Counted from the first letter of the stretch, positions 41,519 through 52,441 are shown. The stretch: 64,000 nucleotides of DNA from Amycolatopsis sp. WQ 127309 (GCF_023023025.1 NZ_CP095481.1:2728001-2792000), one strand, 5' to 3'. Program-made: numbers and translations. The notes: generated by a model from the sequence alone, not told the origin.

Positions 41519-42585
41519 CCGAGGACCTCCTTGGTGGCGGCGTCGTACGCGCTCGCGAGCTCGGGGTCGTCCGCCGCGAGGGCGTCGGCCAGTTCGGCGA
41601 CCACGCGGCACTGCTTCACCGACGCGTCGTCCTGCATCTTCCCGTCGATCATCACCGCGCCGGTGCCGTCGCCCATCTCGGCGATCACCTTGCGCGCCCA
41701 GGCCACATCGGACGGCGAAGGCGAGAACACCTTCTTCGCGATGTCGATCTGCACGGGGTGCAGGCTCCACGCGCCCACACAACCCAGCAGGAACGCGTTC
41801 CGGAACTGGTCCTCGCACGCGACGACGTCGCGGATGTCCCCGAACGGCCCGTAGTACGGCAGGATCCCGTGCATCGCACAGGCGTCGACCATCCGCGCCA
41901 CCGTGTAGTGCCAGAGGTCCTGCTGGTAGGTCGTCCGGCCTTCGGTCAGGTCGTCGCCGGCCGGGTCGGTCCGCACCAGGTAACCGGGGTGGCCGCCGCC
42001 GACGCGGGTGGTCTTCATCCGGCGGCTCGCGGCCAGGTCGGCCGGGCCGAGGGAGATGCCCTGCATCCGCGGGCTCGCGCCGGCGATCTCCTCCACATTG
42101 GCCACGCCGCTCGCCGTCTCGAGGATCGCGTGCACCAGCAACGGCTTCGTCAGGCCGGCGCGCGCTTCGAGCTGGGCCAGCAGCCGGTCGACGTAGTGGA
42201 TGTCCGGCGCGCCCTCGACCTTCGGCACCATGATCACGTCGAGCTTGTCGCCGATCTCGGTGACGAGCGTCACCAGGTCGTCGAGCACCCACGGCGAGTC
42301 CAGGCTGTTGACCCGGGTCCACAGCTGCGTCTTCCCGAAGTCGTTCGCCTTGGCGATGGCGACGAGCCCGGCGCGCGCGGCCTCCTTGCGGTCGGCGCGC
42401 ACGGCGTCCTCGAGGTTTCCCAGGAGGACATCGACTTTCTTGGCGATGTCCGGCGCCTTGGCCGCCATCTTCTCGTTGCTCGGGTCGAAGAAGTGGATCA
42501 TCCGGGACGGCGTCACCGGGATCTCCCGCACGGGGGCGGGCGCGCCCAGGGCGAGCGGGGCGAAGAAGTCCTTCGGGGAGCGCAT
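41515..42585 (-). CDS. Malyl-CoA / beta-methylmalyl-CoA lyase-like protein (copy 1)
   Basis: 356 residues, longer than its partner. [81 protein letters not shown], and W-S-L-H-P-V-Q-I. The longer form with GGHPGY is typical of Mcl1-type lyases that act on malyl-CoA or methylmalyl-CoA (ethylmalonyl-CoA or similar pathways). Cytosolic. First gene of the two-gene operon, with an inverted repeat 23 bases upstream. Confidence 0.88.
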   Translation of the reverse strand: MRSPKDFFAPLALGAPAPVREIPVTPSRMIHFFDPSNEKMAAKAPDIAKKVDVLLGNLEDAVRADRKEAARAGLVAIAKANDFGKTQLWTRVNSLDSPWVLDDLVTLVTEIGDKLDVIMVPKVEGAPDIHYVDRLLAQLEARAGLTKPLLVHAILETASGVANVEEIAGASPRMQGISLGPADLAASRRMKTTRVGGGHPGYLVRTDPAGDDLTEGRTTYQQDLWHYTVARMVDACAMHGILPYYGPFGDIRDVVACEDQFRNAFLLGCVGAWSLHPVQIDIAKKVFSPSPSDVAWARKVIAEMGDGTGAVMIDGKMQDDASVKQCRVVAELADALAADDPELASAYDAATKEVLG

Positions 42586-42607
42586 CGGTCCTCCACGGCG
42601 ACGACTA

Positions 42608-42627
42608 AGTGACTGGTCGGTAACTTT
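42608..42627 (-). promoter_or_regulatory. Operator upstream of the CoA-ester lyase operon
   Basis: Inverted repeat AAGTGAC-N6-GTAACTT (7-base arms, one mismatch), nested in GACTAA...TTAGTC. Size and form suit a TetR-type dimer site. No TetR gene is adjacent, so the regulator is elsewhere. Confidence 0.5.
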
Positions 42628-42632
42628 AGTCG

Positions 42633-43017
42633 CGGGCGCGCGTGAGCGCTGCGGTGCAGCTCACCGCCATGTGGGTGACGGCGGACAACCGCAGCTCAGC
42701 GGCCTGCGTCCACTGTGGATTCTTCCCGGGTTGCGCCGAACGGGCTAGTCGGACCGGAGTGATCCACAAGTCCGGATTCGCGCCCTGGGTAATCGTTCGC
42801 GGGCGGACCGTAGTGCCACTCACCCCGCGATCACTCGGTTGGCCGCACCGTTCGACCGAAGTCCCATGACCGCCTACCGACCGGTCATCGACCGCTGGCC
42901 GCCGCCGATCGCAGCCACTCGCGCTACCCGGCGACGCCGCGCCGCCGCGCTGTTAGACAAGTGAGGTGCCGGTTTTCCCCGGTCACGAAGCAGTGCAGGT
43001 TTGAAGGAGGCGGACTC
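42633..43017. other. Gene-poor stretch between the lyase operon and 43018
   Basis: Holds the perfect 11-base palindrome TCCACTGTGGA (42709-42719) and GATCCACAA, both near-matches to DnaA-type half sites, plus GAAGGAGG before the GTG at 43018. A 65-codon minus-strand frame (42626-42823) lacks a ribosome site and family resemblance. I see no gene. Confidence 0.5.
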
Positions 43018-43671
43018 GTGGCGGCTACACCTCAGAACACCGAGCGCTCGACGGTCGCCGGTGGCGCGAAGCGCAGCCGGTCGATGCCGAGCCGAGTGGT
43101 GCCGCCGATCGAGCTCCCCGCGAGCGTCGACGAACTCGCCCGCACCGCCGCCGCCCAGCTGGGCTGGAACGGCGTCGTCCTCCCCGAGATCACGATCCTG
43201 GGCCGCAAGGTCTGCGTCGTCGCCAAGCTTCGCACCGACGTGCACGCCGAGCGCATCGCGATGGGTGCCGGCCCGGTGGCCGATCGGGCCACTGTCGACA
43301 CCTGGACCTGGCCGGAGCTGGCCGGAACCGCCCCCGCCCCGGCCGCCGAGATCATCGGCGTCCTGGCCGTCGCGCGCCACTGGCGCACCGCGATGGCCTC
43401 CGCGGTTCCGTTCGCCCGCTACGGCGAGGCCGCGATGGTGCTGCCGTCGCCGGCCGTGCTGACCGAGGACTACGTCGGCAACTGCCTGCCGCGGGCCCGC
43501 GCGTACGGCCTCGCGATCGTCTCGGCCGACCCGAACGCGGTCGTCGACCTCGACCTCGAGGGCCGCACCGAGCGCGTCGTGCTGGCGGAGGACCCGGTTT
43601 CCCGGCTGGTGAACGAGGTCGTCTACGACCACCTGCTGCGCACCGCCGAAGTCCCCGCCGAGCTCGACTGA
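43018..43671 (+). CDS. Conserved hypothetical protein (actinobacterial)
   Basis: 217 residues from GTG 43018 with GAAGGAGG 8 bases upstream; the frame opens earlier but without signals. Not recognised. No signal peptide or membrane helix. Visible features: ELARTAAAQLGWNGVVLPEI, LGRKVCVVAKLRTDVHAERI, WTWPELAGTAPAP, and a C-terminal LPRARAYGLAIVSAD then DDLDLEG-type acidic/hydrophobic alternation. Ala/Val-rich, single visible Cys pair (VCVV, GNCLP). Stands alone, 33 bases before the next gene, so co-transcription with it is possible. Confidence 0.75.
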   Translation: MAATPQNTERSTVAGGAKRSRSMPSRVVPPIELPASVDELARTAAAQLGWNGVVLPEITILGRKVCVVAKLRTDVHAERIAMGAGPVADRATVDTWTWPELAGTAPAPAAEIIGVLAVARHWRTAMASAVPFARYGEAAMVLPSPAVLTEDYVGNCLPRARAYGLAIVSADPNAVVDLDLEGRTERVVLAEDPVSRLVNEVVYDHLLRTAEVPAELD

Positions 43672-43704
43672 CGGCCTTGATCGATCCCCATTAGGGTCGG
43701 TGGC

Positions 43705-44355
43705 ATGCGAGTCGTCATTGCTGGTGGACACGGTCAGATCGCGTTGCGGCTCGAGCGGCTGCTCGCCGCGCGCGGTGACGAAGGGGTCGGGATCATCCGG
43801 AATCCCGCCCACACGGCGGACCTCGAAGCCGCCGGCGCCCAAGCCGTCGTGCTCGACCTGGAAAGCTCCGATGTGGACACCGTCGCCGAGGCGCTGAAGG
43901 GCGCCGACGCTGCGGTATTCGCAGCGGGCGCCGGGCCGGGCAGCGGATCCGCGCGCAAGGACACTGTGGACCGTGGCGCCGCGGCCCTGTTCGCCGACGC
44001 CGCCGTGCAGGCCGGCGTGCGGCGCCACATCCAGGTCGGCTCCATGGGTGCCGACAACCCGGAGAACCCCGACGCCACCGAGGACTTCCGCGTCTACCTG
44101 CGCGCCAAGCGCGCGGCCGAGGACGACCTCAAGGCCCGCGACCTCGACTGGACGATCCTGCGGCCCGGCGCGCTGACCGACGACCCCGGCACCGGCCAGG
44201 TCCTGCTGGCCGACAAGACCGGCCGCGGCCCGATCCCGCGTGACGACGTCGCCGCGGTGCTCCTCGCGCTGCTCGACACCCCCGCGTCCGCGCGCCGGAC
44301 ACTGGAACTGATCTCCGGCGAGACGGCGATCGACACGGCGATCTCGGCGCTGTGA
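43705..44355 (+). CDS. NAD(P)-binding atypical SDR / epimerase-like protein
   Basis: 216 residues. N-terminal VVIAGGHGQIALRLERLL is a Rossmann loop (GGxGxI); IRNPAHTADLEAAGAQAV, DAAVFAAGAGPGSGS, IQVGSMGADNP, the YLRAKRAAEDDL helix (Tyr/Lys of Y-x3-K) and WTILRPGALTDD are typical of the NAD(P)H-binding YwnB/SDR_a5 group. Substrate unknown. The TGA overlaps the PRPP synthetase GTG (GTGA), so the two are coupled, but no shared pathway is evident. Confidence 0.85.
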   Translation: MRVVIAGGHGQIALRLERLLAARGDEGVGIIRNPAHTADLEAAGAQAVVLDLESSDVDTVAEALKGADAAVFAAGAGPGSGSARKDTVDRGAAALFADAAVQAGVRRHIQVGSMGADNPENPDATEDFRVYLRAKRAAEDDLKARDLDWTILRPGALTDDPGTGQVLLADKTGRGPIPRDDVAAVLLALLDTPASARRTLELISGETAIDTAISAL

Positions 44356-45299
44356 ACGAGGCATCGAGGGAAATCGCCGTCTTCAGCGGAAGCGCGCACC
44401 CGGAGCTGGCCGAAGAGATCTGCAGCAACCTCGGCGTGCCGCTGCGGCCCGTCGAGATCCAGCGCTTCGCGAACGACTGCCTCGAGGTCCAGCTGCAGGC
44501 GAACTGCCGCGAGCGGGACGTCTTCATCATCCAGCCGCTGGTGAAGCCGGTGCAGGAACACCTCGTCGAGCTGCTGCTGATGCTCGACGCCGCCCGCGGC
44601 GCGTCGGCGTCCCGGATCACCGCGGTGATGCCGCACTACTCGTACGCGCGCTCGGACAAGAAGGACGCGCCGCGCATCTCGATCGGCGGCCGCCTGGTCG
44701 CCGACCTGCTGGTGACGGCCGGCGCGAGCCGCGTGCTCGCGATGACGCTGCACTCGCCGCAGGTGCACGGCTTCTTCAGCGTCCCGGTCGACCACCTGCA
44801 CGCGCTGCAGGAGCTGGCCAAGCACTTCCGGCAGTACGACCTCTCGCGCACCACCGTCGTCTCGCCCGACCTGGGCAACGCGAAGGAGGCGTCGCACTTC
44901 GCGCGGCTCCTCGGCGTCCAGGTCGCGGCCGGCGCGAAGGAGCGGTTCCCCGACGACCGCGTCCAGATCACCTCGGTGATCGGCGAGGTCACCGGCCGCG
45001 ACGTGATCGTGCTCGACGACGAGATCGCCAAGGGCAGCACGGTCCTCGAGCTGCTCGACAGGCTGGCCGAGCTGAAGCCGCGGTCGATCCGCGTCGCCTG
45101 CACGCACGGCCTGTTCGCGGCGAAGGCCATCGAGCGCATCGGCGACCGGCCGGAGGTGCTGGAGATCGTCTGCACCAACACCGTCCCGGTGCCCGAAGAG
45201 GAACGCACCGAGAAGCTGAAGATCCTCTCGATCGCGCCGGCCCTGGCCGAGGCGATCCGCCGGATCCACAACGGCGAATCGGTGTCGGCGCTCTTCTAG
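44352..45299 (+). CDS. prs: Ribose-phosphate pyrophosphokinase (PRPP synthetase)
   Basis: 315 residues, full length for class I. VFSGSAHPELAEEI, EVQLQANCRERDVFIIQ, LLMLDAARGASASRITAVMPHYSYARSDKK with Lys/Arg for ATP, PVDHL, VVSPDLGNAKEASHFA and the PRPP-binding loop VIVLDDEIAKGSTVLE. Makes PRPP from ribose 5-phosphate and ATP for nucleotides, His and Trp. Divergent residues (RISIGGRLVADLLV; FFSVPVDHLHAL) suggest a second, non-housekeeping copy rather than the main prs. Convergent with the next gene, 3 bases apart. Confidence 0.9.
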   Translation: MNEASREIAVFSGSAHPELAEEICSNLGVPLRPVEIQRFANDCLEVQLQANCRERDVFIIQPLVKPVQEHLVELLLMLDAARGASASRITAVMPHYSYARSDKKDAPRISIGGRLVADLLVTAGASRVLAMTLHSPQVHGFFSVPVDHLHALQELAKHFRQYDLSRTTVVSPDLGNAKEASHFARLLGVQVAAGAKERFPDDRVQITSVIGEVTGRDVIVLDDEIAKGSTVLELLDRLAELKPRSIRVACTHGLFAAKAIERIGDRPEVLEIVCTNTVPVPEEERTEKLKILSIAPALAEAIRRIHNGESVSALF

Positions 45300-45302
45300 C
45301 TT

Positions 45303-46601
45303 CTAGCCGACGGGCCCGAGCACCCGGTCCAGGTACGTGTTGGTGAAGACGCCGCTCGGGTCGGTTTCCTTGCGCACACGCAGGAAGTCGTCGAAGTGCG
45401 GGTAGCGCGAGCGGAGGACGCCGGCGTCGAGGTCGTGCATCTTGCCCCAGTGCGGGCGGCCGCCGACCGCGCCGGCGATCTTCTCGAACGCGCTGAAGTA
45501 CTCGCGGTACGGCATGCCGGTGAACTGGTGGATCGCGATGTAGGCCGAGTCGCGGCCCTGCGCGGTCGAGAGCCAGATGTCATCGGCGGCCGCGACGCGG
45601 ACCTCGACCGGGAACATCACCGGGTCCTTCAGCTTGGGCACCAGGGCACGCAGCTCGGCGAGGACGTCGTGCAGTGATTCACGTGGAACCGCGTACTCGG
45701 TCTCGGTGAACCGGACGTTCCGGGCGGTGACGAAGACGCGGTGCGAGAGGTCGCTGTACTCGCGCGCCGAGAGCATGTTCGACGCGAAGCTGTTGAGCGA
45801 CGGCACGAGCCGCGGCATCAGCCGGCCCGTCCGGCAGAGGCCGCCGAACGCGACGTTCTCCATGACCTGGTAGTCGACGAACTCGCGGACCCTGCTCAAC
45901 GGCTCGGCCGTCTCGCACCGGTTGTTGCGCTTGACCAGCGCACTCTTGCCGTAGGGGAACCAGTAGAACTCGAAGTGCTCGTTGTTCGCGGCGGAGTCGT
46001 CGAAGCCTTCGAGGACCTGCTCCAGCGGCTCCGGCCGTTCCTGCGCGCGCAGCACGAACGACGGCTCGCACTGCAGGGTCACGGTGGTGATCACGCCGAG
46101 CGCGCCGAGGCCGACGCGGGCCGCGGCGAAGAGGTCGGGGCGCTCGCCGGCCGAGCAGGTGACGACCGAGCCGTCCGCCAGGACCAGTTCGAGGGCGACG
46201 ATCTGGGTGGCGATGCCGCCGAGACGGGCGCCGGTGCCGTGCGTGCCGGTGGAGATCGCGCCGGCGATGGTCTGCGCGTCGATGTCGCCGAGGTTGGTCA
46301 TGGCCAGCCCGAGTGTGTCGAGCGCGGCGTTGAGCTGCTTGATCGTGGTGCCCGCGCGGACGGTGACGTGGCCGGTTTCGAGGTCGGCGCGCTCGATGCC
46401 GGTCCAGCCGCGCAGGTCGAGCGCGTCGGAGTCGGCGACGGCGATCGCGGTGAACGAGTGGCCGCTGCCCCAGGCGCGCACGGTCCGGCCGGCCGCGGCG
46501 ATGCTCGCGACGGTTGCCGCGATCTCCGCCGCGCTCCGCGGCTGGTGAACGTGCTGTGGCGAGGCGGACGCCGTGCCCGCCCAGTTGGTCCACCGGGTCA
46601 T
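45303..46601 (-). CDS. FAD-linked sugar-lactone oxidase (D-arabinono-1,4-lactone/L-gulonolactone oxidase family)
   Basis: 432 residues from ATG 46601 (GGAGGGGG 6 bases upstream). VAO-type FAD domain: TVRAWGSGHSFTAIAV (the His may carry FAD covalently), LGDIDAQTIAGAISTGTHGTG, LGALGVITTVTL. C-terminal ALO domain with EFYWFPYGKSALVKRNNRC, HWGKMH and DPSGVFTNTYLDRVLG. Oxidises an aldonolactone (vitamin-C-like pathway) with oxygen as acceptor. Divergent from 46687 across an 85-base promoter region. Confidence 0.9.
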   Translation of the reverse strand: MTRWTNWAGTASASPQHVHQPRSAAEIAATVASIAAAGRTVRAWGSGHSFTAIAVADSDALDLRGWTGIERADLETGHVTVRAGTTIKQLNAALDTLGLAMTNLGDIDAQTIAGAISTGTHGTGARLGGIATQIVALELVLADGSVVTCSAGERPDLFAAARVGLGALGVITTVTLQCEPSFVLRAQERPEPLEQVLEGFDDSAANNEHFEFYWFPYGKSALVKRNNRCETAEPLSRVREFVDYQVMENVAFGGLCRTGRLMPRLVPSLNSFASNMLSAREYSDLSHRVFVTARNVRFTETEYAVPRESLHDVLAELRALVPKLKDPVMFPVEVRVAAADDIWLSTAQGRDSAYIAIHQFTGMPYREYFSAFEKIAGAVGGRPHWGKMHDLDAGVLRSRYPHFDDFLRVRKETDPSGVFTNTYLDRVLGPVG

Positions 46602-46641
46602 GTGCGCCCCCTCCATCGGTCGAATGTCCGAGACAGTAAGT

Positions 46642-46679
46642 GAATAGTATTCGCGTTTCAAGCTTTGTTGTCGTACTTT
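46642..46679. promoter_or_regulatory. Divergent promoter region with GAATAGTATTC palindrome
   Basis: Perfect 11-base palindrome GAATA-G-TATTC (46642-46652) whose minus-strand reading contains TACTAT, a good -10 for the lactone oxidase. TACTTT (46674-46679) is a -10 candidate for the gene starting at 46687, possibly with a very short leader. Confidence 0.45.
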
Positions 46680-46686
46680 AGACCTC

Positions 46687-47871
46687 GTGACCAGTGCGAC
46701 GGTGTACGACTTGGCGACCAAGGACCTCGATCCACCCTTGGCCGTCGTCGACTTGGCTGCCTTCGACGCGAACGCCGACGACCTCCACCGGCGCGCGGGC
46801 GGCAAGCCCATTCGCGTCGTGAGCAAGTCGGTCCGCTGCCGGGCGTTGTTGGAGCGCGTGCTCGCGATGCCGGGCTTCGAAGGCCTGATGTGCTACTCGC
46901 TGGCCGAGGCCATCTGGCACGTCGAGCAGGGCACGACCGACGACGTCGTCGTCGCCTACCCGACGGCCGACCACGACGCCCTCCGCCGCCTGGCCGCGTC
47001 AGAGCGTGCCCGCGCGGCGATCACGATCATGGTCGACTCGCCCGAGCACCTGGACCTGGTGGACGCCGCTCTCGGCCACGGCCACCCGGAAATCCGCGTC
47101 TGCCTCGAACTGGACGCGTCGTGGCGCCCGGTCCCAGGGCTCCACGTCGGCACCCGGCGGTCCCCGATCTTCACGCCGAAGCAGGCCTCGACGTTCGCCC
47201 GCCAGATCGTGGCGCGCGCCGGCTTCCGGCTGGTCGGCGTCATGGCGTACGAAGGCCAGATCGCCGGCCTGGGCGACGCGGCCGGTCGTCGCGCGAACCA
47301 GCTGGTGGTCGGCTGGATGCAACGCCGTTCGGCGGCCGAACTGGCCCGCCGCCGCGGCGCGGTGGTCCGCGCGGTCCGCGAGGTGGCGGACCTGGAGTTC
47401 GTCAACGGCGGCGGCACCGGCAGCATCGAGTCGACGGGCGCGGACGCCGTGGTCACGGAGATCGCCGCGGGCTCGGGCCTGATCGGCCCGACGCTGTTCG
47501 ACGCGTACACCCGTTTCCACCCCCGCCCGGCGGCGCTCTTCGCGCTCCCGGTGGTCCGCCGCCCCACACGCAAGATCGCCACCCTGTACTCCGGCGGCTA
47601 CATCGCCTCGGGCCCCACGGGCCCATCACGCCAGCCGAAGCCGTACCTCCCGACGGGCCTGAAGTTCCTCGGCTTCGAAGGCGCGGGAGAGGTCCAGACC
47701 CCGGTGACAGGCCGAGCCGCCCGAACCCTGCAACTGGGCGACCGGGTATGGCTGCGCCACGCGAAGGCGGGGGAGCTGGCGGAGCGCTTCACGCACTACC
47801 ACCTGGTACTGGGTGACCGGGTGGAGCGCACGGTCCCGACGTACCGGGGCGAGCACCAGAACTTCGGCTGA
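46687..47871 (+). CDS. PLP-dependent amino-acid deaminase/aldolase (alanine-racemase N-fold)
   Basis: 394 residues from GTG 46687. Type III PLP fold: PLAVVDLAAFDANADDL, PLP Lys in RVVSKSVRC, MCYSLAEA, VCLELDASWRP, VGVMAYEGQIAGLGD, FVNGGGTGSIESTG, and C-terminal GDRVWLRHAKAGELAERF with Cys/His region THYHLV typical of D-threonine aldolase/D-serine dehydratase relatives. Cytosolic. May act on a D-amino acid or 3-hydroxy amino acid. Its divergent pairing with a sugar-lactone oxidase is common enough in actinomycetes to suggest linked regulation, not proven. Confidence 0.85.
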   Translation: MTSATVYDLATKDLDPPLAVVDLAAFDANADDLHRRAGGKPIRVVSKSVRCRALLERVLAMPGFEGLMCYSLAEAIWHVEQGTTDDVVVAYPTADHDALRRLAASERARAAITIMVDSPEHLDLVDAALGHGHPEIRVCLELDASWRPVPGLHVGTRRSPIFTPKQASTFARQIVARAGFRLVGVMAYEGQIAGLGDAAGRRANQLVVGWMQRRSAAELARRRGAVVRAVREVADLEFVNGGGTGSIESTGADAVVTEIAAGSGLIGPTLFDAYTRFHPRPAALFALPVVRRPTRKIATLYSGGYIASGPTGPSRQPKPYLPTGLKFLGFEGAGEVQTPVTGRAARTLQLGDRVWLRHAKAGELAERFTHYHLVLGDRVERTVPTYRGEHQNFG

Positions 47872-48171
47872 CCAACGCCGCTCCGACGCGGGCCCGGCGC
47901 CCCGGGTACCGCGTCCGTGCGGCCGAACACTGATTTCGGCCCCGTCCTCGGTTTTGTCCCCAACCCCGGACGGGCGAATCCTGCTCGCAGCTCGCCCGGC
48001 GAGCATCCGGATCAACGCGGCGCACCGCGTCAGCTCCGCGGCTCCGCCAGCCGATCGCCGGTCCGGCGCACTCGCGACCAGAGGCCGACAAGACTCGATC
48101 GCCGATCAAGACCCCCGCAGGCCCGGAAACAGCCGCAGTACCTGCTTCCACCAGCGCCCCCGCCCGGAAAG

Positions 48172-48305
48172 CATCCCCCGCCACTCCCAAGGGGGGCGTC
48201 CCCACGTCCAGTCTATCGACGCCCCCGGACGAACCCCGCCGAAAGCGGGCAAGGCCCCAGGGTTGTCCACAACTGGGGAAGCCTGTGGACAACTTCTGTG
48301 GACAG
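48172..48305 (-). other. Element B: three DnaA-type boxes plus promoter-like CCCCCC hairpin (second copy)
   Basis: Boxes TTGTCCACA (48263-48271), TGTGGACAA (48284-48292) and TGTGGACAG (48297-48305), the first two forming GTTGTCCACA-N12-TGTGGACAAC. On the minus strand there follow ATAGACTGGAC, GGGGACGCCCCCC (six C's, 48196-48191) and TTGGGAGTGGCGGGGG, matching element A at 3695-3781. The remaining stretch 47872-48171 has no coding gene that I can support, so a non-coding transcript running left from about 48209 is possible. Confidence 0.45.
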
Positions 48306-48953
48306 CTAGGACTTCTCCCCGAACCGCGCCGCCAAGTAGCCCTTCACCACGTACTTCGCCTCGGCCACGAACTTCTCGTCGCCGCTCGGTTCCTTGCGGA
48401 AGGCCAGCTTCAGGAGTGCGTCCGCGACCTCGTTGGCGATCGTGATCGCGAAGCGGAGGTCCTCCACCGGGCGGTCGACCTGGGAGGCCAGGAGGTCCGT
48501 CAGGGAGTCCACGATCACCGCGTTGTTGTCGCGGGTCTCGTCCAGCAGCTGGCGGTCGATGATGTCGCCGAAGTGGACCTTCGAAAAGCCGGGCACCGAG
48601 CGGTGCATCTCCAGGTAGATGTCGAGGATCGAGTCGACGACGTCCCACCAGTGTTCCGGGCCGAGCTGGTTGAGGCGCTCGTTGACCGCGCCGACGAACC
48701 GTTCGAGGTTCCGGGCGGTAAGCGCTTGCACGACCGCGCGCTTGTCGGGGAAGAACTGGTACAGCGAACCGACGGCGACCCCTGCTCGTTTGGCTATCAG
48801 GGTGGTCGTCAGGGCGTCGTAGCCGAGCTCGTCGATCAGCGCCGCGCTCGCGTCGAGCATCTGCTCGACCCGTTTCGCGCTGCGTTGCTGGACCGGCTGC
48901 CGGCGTAGGGGGGTCGCTTCTGCCGGCACCTTCGCGGCCTGGATGTCGGACAC
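48306..48953 (-). CDS. TetR-family transcriptional regulator
   Basis: 215 residues. N-terminal HTH: RSAKRVEQMLDASAALIDEL, TTTLIAKRAGVAVGSLYQFF, DKRAVVQAL. The C-terminal ligand domain (PEHWWDVVDSILDIYLEM) is of the TetR_C type near many actinobacterial sugar and lipid genes. Divergent from the beta-glucosidase gene, with two palindromes in the shared gap, so it likely represses the glucosidase-transporter operon and itself. Its stop abuts the DnaA-box cluster. Confidence 0.93.
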   Translation of the reverse strand: MSDIQAAKVPAEATPLRRQPVQQRSAKRVEQMLDASAALIDELGYDALTTTLIAKRAGVAVGSLYQFFPDKRAVVQALTARNLERFVGAVNERLNQLGPEHWWDVVDSILDIYLEMHRSVPGFSKVHFGDIIDRQLLDETRDNNAVIVDSLTDLLASQVDRPVEDLRFAITIANEVADALLKLAFRKEPSGDEKFVAEAKYVVKGYLAARFGEKS

Positions 48954-49027
48954 GGCACTCCTCCTCGTCTGATCTGGGACTTTATCGCGCCGACGGGCTT
49001 CCCCACGGACGAGTGAAGACCTAGTAT

Positions 49028-49059
49028 ATGAGAACTTTTCATGTTCACCCGTACGGGTG
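49028..49059. promoter_or_regulatory. Candidate TetR operators between tetR and the beta-glucosidase operon
   Basis: Two adjacent palindromes: ATGAGAA-C-TTTTCAT (49028-49042, one mismatch) and CACCCGTACGGGTG (49046-49059, perfect 14 bases). They lie 25 bases before the glucosidase GTG and near an A/T-rich TAGTATATGAG promoter-like stretch, so bound repressor would block transcription. Confidence 0.6.
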
Positions 49060-49065
49060 GCCTGA

Positions 49066-51667
<2,602 letters not shown>

Positions 51668-51688
51668 CGACCGGACGCAGACGTGGAA

Positions 51689-51740
51689 CCGCGGGCCGGT
51701 GCCGGTCGGGGGAGGGGAGTGCAACGGCACCGGCCCGCGG
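51689..51740 (+). terminator. Long GC hairpin after the MFS gene
   Basis: Perfect 16-base-pair stem CCGCGGGCCGGTGCCG / CGGCACCGGCCCGCGG enclosing a 20-base G-rich loop (GGGGGAGGGGAG). It starts 21 bases after the stop. The T-tract is weak (AATTC), so termination would rely on stem strength; the G-rich loop could also form a quadruplex. Confidence 0.65.
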
Positions 51741-52005
51741 AATTCGGGGCCGCACGTGTGGGGCGGGCGCGCTGCGGACCAACTCCATGATCACGCTGCG
51801 CTTGATGATCAATCTAGCGGGCGATTACCGCCCGGGCTAGGGCTAACGCGTATTTTTTTCGATTAATCGCGATGGGGACCGGGAGGTTGACCGGGGACTG
51901 GTTCGCGCTGCTCGGGGGTGCGGGCGAAACAGTCCCCGGCCAAGGCGAGAGCGGGCGCGGTTCCGATGGGGCGATCGGTCGGCCGCGCTCCCGGACCGGG
52001 GTGGA
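51741..52005. other. Gene-free AT-richer stretch
   Basis: Contains CGGGCGATTACCGCCCG and, at about 51850-51870, GCGTATTTTTTTCGATTAATCGCG with seven T's and a CGATTAATCG palindrome, a possible rho-independent end for leftward or rightward transcripts. No gene seen: the long frames here are shadows. Confidence 0.45.
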
Positions 52006-52428
52006 TCAGGCGGTGAGCGCGCGGCGCGGGTTCACCAGGGCGTGCCGCCCGGTGGTCTCGGCCGCGGACGGAGCGGGCACCGGACGGCCCTGCGTCGGCA
52101 CCGGGCTCGTGCGCCGGCCCGTCAGACCGCGGGCCGTCGAGGCCTGCTGCGGGGCGAGGCCGCCGGCCACCAGGTGCTCGTGCGCGACCTGCCAGACCGA
52201 GCACGGCGCCTTGCAGCGGTGCCACCGGGTCGAGCAGGTGGGGCAGTCGCCGCGCTCGTCGGGCTCGTGCATCTTCAGCATCGCGCGCCACGCCTCCGTG
52301 AGGCGGGGGAGTTCGGAGCGCGCGACCGAGACGAGCGACTGGGCGTCGGCGCGGTTCGCCAGGTCGGTCAGCATGTCGAGGCGCTCCCAGACCGCATTGC
52401 GGAGGACCTGCCCGAGTACCTGATCCAT
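52006..52428 (-). CDS. Hypothetical protein with Cys-rich (possible zinc) motif
   Basis: 140 residues from ATG 52428. Not recognised as a named family. Mostly helical N-terminus (DQVLGQVLRNAVWERLDML, LPRLTEAWRAMLKMHEPDE), then GDCPTCSTRWHRCKAPC, four Cys and one His that could bind zinc, then WQVAHEHLVAGG and a Pro/Thr/Arg-rich tail. No signal or membrane segment. It follows 52442-52846 with a 13-base gap and probably shares its transcript. Divergent from the XRE-TPR regulator at 53106. Confidence 0.7.
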   Translation of the reverse strand: MDQVLGQVLRNAVWERLDMLTDLANRADAQSLVSVARSELPRLTEAWRAMLKMHEPDERGDCPTCSTRWHRCKAPCSVWQVAHEHLVAGGLAPQQASTARGLTGRRTSPVPTQGRPVPAPSAAETTGRHALVNPRRALTA

Positions 52429-52441
52429 GATCAGCTCACCG

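Noticed and set aside
42626..42823. 65-residue minus-strand hypothetical protein
   Set aside because: No ribosome site, no family resemblance, and it overlaps the operator region of the lyase operon.
48263..48305. Chromosomal replication origin
   Set aside because: Only three DnaA boxes over about 45 bases and no dnaA/dnaN/gyrB neighbours; far short of an actinomycete oriC.
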